NCBI GenBank assembly: GCA_017744715.1
Contig: JAGIAT010000018.1
Coordinates: 1-64,000 of the forward strand
DNA from: Niabella sp.
GTDB taxonomy: Bacteria > Bacteroidota > Bacteroidia > Chitinophagales > Chitinophagaceae
Reading direction: 5' to 3'
DNA: 64,000 nucleotides
This document shows positions 59,173 through 64,000 of the stretch, piece after piece. Below the pieces are notes generated by a model that did not search any database, was not told where the DNA came from, and was given only the letters and a program-made list of their open reading frames with translations. Every line of letters starts with the position of its first letter. Position 1 is the stretch's first letter. Both the position numbers and the translations under genes were made by a program.

Positions 59173-59622
59173 TTAGATGTCTACGGAGCAATTGACCCAG
59201 GCCCCATCGAATTGCGCCTGGTACTTTTTATAAAAATTAATGGCCGGTTCGTTCCAGTCGAGCACCTGCCAGCAGATCCGTTTCAGGCCTCTTTCCTTAG
59301 CCTCTTCAAACAGCCGGTCAAACAGCCGGGCGCCGATCTTATGGCCGCGCATGGCCTCCGTTACCAGGATGTCTTCCAGGTACATGGCCTGCCCTTTCCA
59401 GGTTGAAAAGCGGATATAATACAGGGCAAAGGCCACGATGCCGGTTTCATTTTCTGCTACAAAGGCCCACCAAACCGGATTGGGCCCAAAACCGCTTTCC
59501 CTGAAATGTTCCAGGCTAACCGTAACTTCCTGCGGCGCTTTTTCATAATCGGCCAGTTCCCGCACCAGTTCCAGTATCCGGTTACAGTCGGCCGCCACAG
59601 CTCTTCGAATGTTAATTTCCAT
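59173..59622 (-). CDS. GNAT N-acetyltransferase (diamine acetyltransferase-like)
   Basis: This 149-residue GNAT enzyme resembles spermidine/spermine (SSAT-like) acetyltransferases. IRRAVAADCNRILELVRELADYEKAPQEV is the family N terminus with the ELA-YEK motif. YIRFSTWKGQAMYLEDILVTEAMRGHKIGARLFD contains the acetyl-CoA loop (RGHKIG). WQVLDWNEPAINFYKKYQAQF is the closing strand-helix. Amine acetylation is inferred from the subfamily, and the true substrate is not known. Confidence 0.88.
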   Translation of the reverse strand: MEINIRRAVAADCNRILELVRELADYEKAPQEVTVSLEHFRESGFGPNPVWWAFVAENETGIVAFALYYIRFSTWKGQAMYLEDILVTEAMRGHKIGARLFDRLFEEAKERGLKRICWQVLDWNEPAINFYKKYQAQFDGAWVNCSVDI

Positions 59623-59795
59623 GGTCGCAAATTAGTATATTTTGGATGAAGTGCCGATAAGGCCGGTTCCTGTTCCAATGCCGGCTTGCAGCGGGTTCGG
59701 CATTCCGGATCATTGCCCCTGCTGTTTTCTGATTTTGTTAATTCCTGCCGGATCATTTGCCCGCCATAGCCCGTTCTGTTATCTTTGCAACACGC

Positions 59796-60116
59796 ATGTT
59801 GGGGCCGATACGATATATTATTGCCGGCTTTTTAGGGCTGGTAATCGTGTTTGCAGCTTTTTCACCGCACATCGCATTGATGTATGAAAAATCTGTAAAT
59901 AAGGAAGATATTGCCCTGGCAGCAGATGCGGGCACGGAGAAAAAGACCTGTGAAGTAAAAGAATTGCTGCCCGAGGAGGTGTTTGTAGACACCAGTGGGT
60001 TCCTGCTTCTTCAACCAGCTATTTCTTTTATAAAGACGTTTGCCGCTTTCCGGCAACCCTATATGCATATGCGTTATGACCGCATTCCTACACCGCCTCC
60101 GCGGGTAACTGCTTAA
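59796..60116 (+). CDS. Small hypothetical membrane-anchored protein
   Basis: This frame of about 106 residues has one N-terminal hydrophobic segment (YIIAGFLGLVIVFAAFSPHIALMY) and a short soluble tail ending in YDRIPTPPPRVTA. An ATG at 59757 adds 13 residues. I prefer the ATG at 59796 because it directly precedes the hydrophobic segment. I recognise no family. The tail with PPP is reminiscent of small exported Bacteroidota proteins, but nothing firmer can be said. Confidence 0.5.
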   Translation: MLGPIRYIIAGFLGLVIVFAAFSPHIALMYEKSVNKEDIALAADAGTEKKTCEVKELLPEEVFVDTSGFLLLQPAISFIKTFAAFRQPYMHMRYDRIPTPPPRVTA

Positions 60117-60184
60117 GGTTTGATTTTATGCTTACGGGTTATCATATCCCGTCTATTTTTTTATTTCCTTATAATTTAATAATA

Positions 60185-60628
60185 ATGATGAACAGCAAAA
60201 TTGTTGTAACGGCACTGGGTGCGTTTGTTTTTTCTTCTATGGCATTTGTTGCCGGGGCACAAACTTTAACCGATAAAGAACTGAAAACGAAGGTGACTGA
60301 AATTGAAAACCCTGTACAAAAAATTGTACAACTGGAACCCAGGCAGTTTGAGTATAAAGCGAAGGATTTTAAATACCTGAAGCTCGATGAAGGCGCGCAA
60401 TATGGTTTTATGGCGGAGAATGTAAAAGCGATTTTTCCCCATCTTGTAAAAGAAAAAAAGGTATCCTATATGTTTGGCAAAAATGCATACCGGGATGCCC
60501 GGGTTAGCACGGTAGACGAGGCGGGCCTGATACCGGTGCTGGTGGCTTCTATTAAACAGCAGCAGGAGGAGATTGAAGGGTTAAAGGCCGAGCTGATGAA
60601 GCTGAAAAAAGAAACGGCCGGTAAATAG
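60185..60628 (+). CDS. Secreted S74-like (tail-fibre chaperone) domain protein
   Basis: This 147-residue exported protein starts with a signal peptide (VVTALGAFVFSSMAFVAGAQ), followed directly by a domain like the intramolecular chaperone of phage tail fibres (Peptidase_S74): LTDKELKTKVTEIENP, then FKYLKLDEGAQYGFMAENVKAIFPHLV, then AGLIPVLVASIKQQQEEIEGLKAELMKLKKE with a trimeric-looking coiled coil at the end. The usual SDxRxK start is TDKELK here, so the nucleophile Ser is replaced by Thr. No fibre precedes the domain. Such stand-alone copies are common in Bacteroidota and have no assigned role. The ATG at 60185 starts the signal peptide. Confidence 0.75.
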   Translation: MMNSKIVVTALGAFVFSSMAFVAGAQTLTDKELKTKVTEIENPVQKIVQLEPRQFEYKAKDFKYLKLDEGAQYGFMAENVKAIFPHLVKEKKVSYMFGKNAYRDARVSTVDEAGLIPVLVASIKQQQEEIEGLKAELMKLKKETAGK

Positions 60629-60668
60629 CCGCCGCCGGCAAAGGAAGGGCACTGCGCACGGAACGGTT

Positions 60669-60682
60669 GCCGGTGCTCCGGC
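60669..60682 (+). terminator. Short hairpin with T-run after the S74-like gene
   Basis: GCCGG (60669-60673) pairs with CCGGC (60678-60682) around a 4-base loop, followed by CTTTTTAG. The stem is short, so the call is modest. Confidence 0.5.
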
Positions 60683-60870
60683 CTTTTTAGTTTAAATCGC
60701 ATGGCATTTCATGCCGTCTCGCTGTAAATCTGTTACAAACGAAAGCGCACAAAACATCTCCTATATGCATCTTCCTGCGGTTGCACCGGCCGCAAATCCA
60801 ACCGGGAAAATCTTTCCTGTTTCAGTACATCAGTGGCATAAATGAGGCTAAAATGCACTAACTTCATTTC

Positions 60871-62418
60871 ATGTTGGTGAAAATCAATGGCAGTGCTGTT
60901 TATGGAGTGGAGGCCATCCCCATCATTATAGAAGTTAACTGGATGCCCTCTGGTAAAGATCCTATGATTGTTGGTCTTCCGGATAATGCTGTAAAGGAAA
61001 GCTGGCAACGGGTGGAAAGCACGATCAAGGCCAACGGCTATGAAATGCCCCGTACGAAGGTGGTGGTAAACCTGGCGCCTGCGGATATTAAAAAAAGCGG
61101 CGCCGCTTTTGACCTGCCCATTGCCATCGGGTTGCTGGCAGCCACAGAGCAACTAAAGAATAGTGCTGCATTATCCGGTTATGTAATTATGGGAGAGCTG
61201 AGCCTGGACGGAGCCCTGCGCACGGTGAAGGGCGCTTTGCCGATTGCCATCCAGGCGCGTAAGCAGGGTTTTAAAGGCCTGATTGTTCCTAAAGTAAATG
61301 CCCGGGAAGCAGGCATGGTCAATAACCTGAATGTATACGGTGTAGAACATATACGGGAAGTGGTGGATTTTTTTGAAAACGGGGAACAGGGTTTAGATCC
61401 TGTTGTGGTAAATACCCGGGATGAGTTCTTTCATTCACAATACGATTTTGATATTGATTTTTCAGATGTAAAAGGACAGGAAAACATTAAACGGGCGTTG
61501 GAAATAGCGGCGGCGGGGGGACACAATGCGTTGCTCATCGGCCCGCCCGGAGCCGGAAAGACCATGCTGGCCAAGCGGCTGCCTACGATTCTTCCGCCAT
61601 TGACGTTGCCGGAGGCGCTGGAAACTACAAAAATTCATTCCGTTGCCGGAAAGTTACCGGAGAATGCCACGTTGATCTCAAAAAGACCCTTCCGGTCGCC
61701 GCACCATACCATCTCGGACGTAGCGCTGGTGGGCGGCGGCGGTACACCGCAACCGGGTGAAATTTCGCTGGCACACAATGGTGTATTATTCCTGGACGAG
61801 CTTCCGGAGTTTAAACGCTCCGTTTTGGAAGTGATGCGCCAGCCGATAGAGGAACGGAAGGTAACGATCTCCCGCGCCCGGGTAGCGGTTGATTTTCCCG
61901 CAAGTTTTATGCTGGTGGCATCGATGAACCCCTGTCCCTGCGGGTTTCATAATCATCCAGAGCGGGCCTGTACCTGTCCGCCGGGAGCGGTACAAAAATA
62001 CCTTAATAAAATTTCCGGTCCCTTGCTGGACCGCATCGATCTGCATGTAGAGGTAACGCCGGTGGCATTCAGTGAGCTGTCGTCTGCGCGCAGTGAAAAA
62101 ACTTCCGGGGCCATCCGGGAAGCAGTGATCCGTGCCCGTGAAATTCAGCTGGCCCGTTTTGCAGCATCACCCGGCATTTATTGTAATGCACAAATGAGCA
62201 GCAAACAACTGAAAGAAATCTGTGTCATTGACCAGGTAGGACAGGTATTGCTGAAACGGGCAATGGAGAAACTTGGTCTTTCGGCCAGAGCGTATGACCG
62301 CATTTTAAAAGTAGCACGCACCATAGCGGATCTTGAAGGGGTATCGGAAATCCGGCCCGAGTTCCTGGCTGAAGCCATTCAATATCGCAGCCTCGACCGG
62401 GAAAACTGGGCGGGCTGA
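60871..62418 (+). CDS. comM: YifB/ComM family Mg-chelatase-like AAA+ ATPase
   Basis: ComM is a hexameric helicase that promotes branch migration during natural transformation. The 515-residue product has the usual length. The N-terminal ChlI-like domain shows GLPDNAVKESWQRVESTIKANGYEMPRTKVVVNLAPADIKKSGAAFDLPIAIG. The AAA+ core has Walker A GPPGAGKTM (about residues 224-232), the HHTISDVALVGGG segment, Walker B VLFLDELPEF and NPCPCGFHNHPERACTCPPGAV with the zinc-ribbon-like Cys. The C-terminal Mg_chelatase_C part ends in RSLDRENW. It is followed by an AAA ATPase gene after 66 bases. Confidence 0.93.
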   Translation: MLVKINGSAVYGVEAIPIIIEVNWMPSGKDPMIVGLPDNAVKESWQRVESTIKANGYEMPRTKVVVNLAPADIKKSGAAFDLPIAIGLLAATEQLKNSAALSGYVIMGELSLDGALRTVKGALPIAIQARKQGFKGLIVPKVNAREAGMVNNLNVYGVEHIREVVDFFENGEQGLDPVVVNTRDEFFHSQYDFDIDFSDVKGQENIKRALEIAAAGGHNALLIGPPGAGKTMLAKRLPTILPPLTLPEALETTKIHSVAGKLPENATLISKRPFRSPHHTISDVALVGGGGTPQPGEISLAHNGVLFLDELPEFKRSVLEVMRQPIEERKVTISRARVAVDFPASFMLVASMNPCPCGFHNHPERACTCPPGAVQKYLNKISGPLLDRIDLHVEVTPVAFSELSSARSEKTSGAIREAVIRAREIQLARFAASPGIYCNAQMSSKQLKEICVIDQVGQVLLKRAMEKLGLSARAYDRILKVARTIADLEGVSEIRPEFLAEAIQYRSLDRENWAG

Positions 62419-62484
62419 GATACCGGGTAATTTCAACAGCATCATTCGCTATACGGATTAAAAACATGTGGTTATAAAGCGCAG

Positions 62485-63231
62485 ATGATCGGTCAGCAAT
62501 ATATCAACTACTTTGAGATTGTTAAGGAGCATATCGCAGATGCATCTGTATATCCCTTTAATATCCCGGCGATCCGGTGCCTGAAAAAAGTGATCCTGCA
62601 TCCGAAAGTGACCTTTATCATCGGGGAAAACGGATCGGGCAAGTCAACATTGCTGGAGGCACTCGCCATCCAATACGGATTTAATGCCGAAGGTGGTTCA
62701 CGGAATTTTAGTTTTGCAACCAAAAGGACCCACTCCCCTTTGTCGGACGTGTTGCGGATCGGAAGGGGAGGGGTAAAAGCCCGTGACGGTTTTTTCTTAC
62801 GCGCGGAATCTTTTTATAACGCAGCGTCCTATGTTGATGATCTGGAAGCAGAAAAGCCGGGGTTACTGCGCCGTTACGGCAACAAGTCATTACATCAGCA
62901 ATCACATGGCGAGTCTTTTTTTTCCTTATTTATGCACCGGTTTTCCGGGCGGGGCTTTTATATCCTGGACGAACCGGAAGCGGCGCTTTCACCGCAACGG
63001 CAATTGTCGTTTTTAGTACGGATGCATGAACTGGTGGGCACAAAAAGCCAGCTGGTCATTGCCACGCATTCTCCGATTATCCTTGCATATCCCCATGCTA
63101 AGATCATCGAGCTTTCGCTGCCTGAGCCAAGAACGGTAAGGTTTATGGATACGGAGCACTATGCGGTTTATAAGGCCTTCCTTAACAACCCCGAAGGTAT
63201 GCTGGGGCAACTGGGTATCGATAGTGATTAA
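62485..63231 (+). CDS. ABC-type AAA ATPase, single-domain
   Basis: This 248-residue soluble ATPase belongs to the AAA_23/ABC-like group without a membrane domain. Walker A is GENGSGKST (about residues 49-57). A signature-like SHGESFFSLF precedes Walker B GRGFYILDEPEAALSPQRQ, and the His switch lies in QLVIATHSPIILAYPHA. Similar single-domain ATPases are widespread and often uncharacterised. Some work with nucleases, but none is next to it here. It follows comM with 66 bases between them. Confidence 0.85.
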   Translation: MIGQQYINYFEIVKEHIADASVYPFNIPAIRCLKKVILHPKVTFIIGENGSGKSTLLEALAIQYGFNAEGGSRNFSFATKRTHSPLSDVLRIGRGGVKARDGFFLRAESFYNAASYVDDLEAEKPGLLRRYGNKSLHQQSHGESFFSLFMHRFSGRGFYILDEPEAALSPQRQLSFLVRMHELVGTKSQLVIATHSPIILAYPHAKIIELSLPEPRTVRFMDTEHYAVYKAFLNNPEGMLGQLGIDSD

Positions 63232-63237
63232 AAAAAA

Positions 63238-63600
63238 TCAGTGCTCCGCTGTATGCGGGTGTTCATCTGCCGGCGGATTGTTTTCAGACAGCTGCCGGGC
63301 ATTGCCAACCGCATCATTGCGCATGAGTTTGGTAATCTTTTTTTGAAGATCCCGGATCTTTTTATACAACACAATAATGGTAAGGAACAGGAAAAGAAAG
63401 GTAAAGTAAAAGAGCAGGTCTACTCCGCGGTTTACACCCACCAGGTGCGCAAGGCCTGTAAGCTCATCCGGAAATACAATAATGAATACACAGGCAAGGA
63501 AAAGAAAGAGGATGAGTAATTTATTGGGCTTGAAAATACTGGTAATATATAAGGTCATCAGCGAAACGCAAACGATCAATATGATTTGAATACTGTTCAT
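63238..63600 (-). CDS. DUF2304 membrane protein
   Basis: This 120-residue protein has three hydrophobic helices (IQIILIVCVSLMTLYITSIF, LLILFLFLACVFIIVFP and GVDLLFYFTFLFLFLTIIVLYKKI) and a cytosolic tail rich in charged residues. The pattern with VNRGVDLLFYF matches DUF2304, small proteins usually encoded next to family 2 glycosyltransferases that use polyprenyl phosphate. Its start overlaps the stop of such a gene by one base. A role as membrane partner of that enzyme is inferred. Confidence 0.85.
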   Translation of the reverse strand: MNSIQIILIVCVSLMTLYITSIFKPNKLLILFLFLACVFIIVFPDELTGLAHLVGVNRGVDLLFYFTFLFLFLTIIVLYKKIRDLQKKITKLMRNDAVGNARQLSENNPPADEHPHTAEH

Positions 63601-64000
63601 TATTTAAAGAATTTATTGATCAATATCTGCCGCAGAACTTTAACGCTGTCCAGGTTTTGTTGTCCTTTTTGAAGCGAATAACTGGTATAAGTGATCACTA
63701 CTGGAAACTCGGCATAGGTTAATTTATGCGTTTTGATCTGGATCAGGATCTCTGTGGCATGGGCCATTCCATTTTCATTGAGATGAATGGAGTAAGCAGC
63801 CTTCCGGTTCATTACACGGAACCCGTTATGTGCATCGGTAAGAAAAAGCCCCGAAAAAAAATAATTAACAACCCGGGCTATTTTTAAAAGGAAGCTCCGG
63901 GTTTTAGTCATATTGAGCGCCTTGGTTCCAAGAAACCTCGATCCAAGTACAATATCCAGGTTTCCGTCGATCAGGAATTCGGTCATGGGCCCGATTTTTT
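63600..64000 (-). CDS. Family 2 glycosyltransferase, 3' part (cut by window edge)
   Basis: Only the C-terminal ~133 residues are in the window. KIGPMTEFLIDGNLDIVLGSRFLG matches the GSRF motif of DPM1/polyprenyl-phosphate mannosyltransferase-type GT2 enzymes, and DAHNGFRVMNRKAA carries the D-x-x-x-GFR segment. The catalytic N-terminal domain with its DxD motif lies beyond position 64000. An internal ATG at 63986 is not the true start. The gene overlaps DUF2304 by one base, and the pair probably makes a lipid-linked sugar or attaches sugars at the membrane. Confidence 0.88.
   Translation of the reverse strand, partial: KIGPMTEFLIDGNLDIVLGSRFLGTKALNMTKTRSFLLKIARVVNYFFSGLFLTDAHNGFRVMNRKAAYSIHLNENGMAHATEILIQIKTHKLTYAEFPVVITYTSYSLQKGQQNLDSVKVLRQILINKFFK

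Overview
The window looks like a chromosomal segment of a Bacteroidota bacterium, most likely a member of the Chitinophagaceae (Niabella-like). The pointers are a SusC/SusD outer-membrane pair, the futalosine menaquinone genes mqnB and mqnD, Bacteroidota-only families (DUF4271, DUF4296), weak Shine-Dalgarno signals combined with repeated TAnnTTTG -7 boxes just upstream of starts, LytTR/LytS and propeller-type sensors, and a subtype iii type VI secretion system (T6SSiii). The genus is an inference. I see no rRNA, tRNA, CRISPR array, integrase or transposase gene.

Layout. 1-369 is non-coding and repeat-rich. 370-3618 holds a GT39-type membrane glycosyltransferase and a TauE/SafE + DUF1634 pair. 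3709-4077 is a gene-free palindrome-rich element with terminal inverted repeats and flanking direct repeats. 4083-6456 is a minus-strand run queD-queD-folE-fabD. 6662-8171 is mqnB-mqnD. 8294-14391 is a mostly minus-strand housekeeping block: DUF4271, hemD, bamD-rpoZ, coaBC-DUF4296, class IV aminotransferase. 14572-17287 carries a secreted BSP-type metallopeptidase, a GNAT enzyme and a MutS-like ATPase, followed by two tandem-repeat arrays. 18146-25547 is an orphan SusC/SusD pair with an S9 peptidase. 25689-28705 is a BamA/TamA-like barrel and divergent hemW.

The centre of the window (28702-47003) is a T6SSiii locus built as two divergent operons. The minus arm encodes the baseplate and inner-membrane parts (TssG, TssN, TssK, TssO, TssP, TssE, TssF). 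The plus arm encodes the spike and cargo (VgrG, DUF4123 adaptor, PAAR protein with a C-terminal transthyretin-like domain, a 659-residue lipase-fold protein whose nucleophile Ser is replaced by Gly, and an unrecognised 217-residue protein), then the sheath and tube (TssB, Hcp, TssC), then an envelope module (a DUF4138/TraN-like protein interrupted by a long coiled coil, and a lytic transglycosylase). No ClpV/TssH, no TssJ/L/M and no recognisable effector-immunity pair lies in the window.

Convergent with it (47006-52985) is a four-gene signalling operon: a periplasmic-propeller sensor, two LytS-type kinases and a LytTR regulator. The propeller protein and one of the two kinases appear to lack the ATP-binding glycine box, leaving one intact kinase. 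Beyond this are a cytochrome c lipoprotein, the efp-accB-accC run, a BBP2-type porin, small membrane and GNAT genes, a secreted S74-like fragment, comM, an AAA ATPase, and a DUF2304/glycosyltransferase pair cut by the right edge.

Terminator hairpins and -7 boxes are listed where they define transcription units or decide start codons. Several starts are TTG or GTG (hemW, DUF4123, tssE, DUF4271, propeller sensor).
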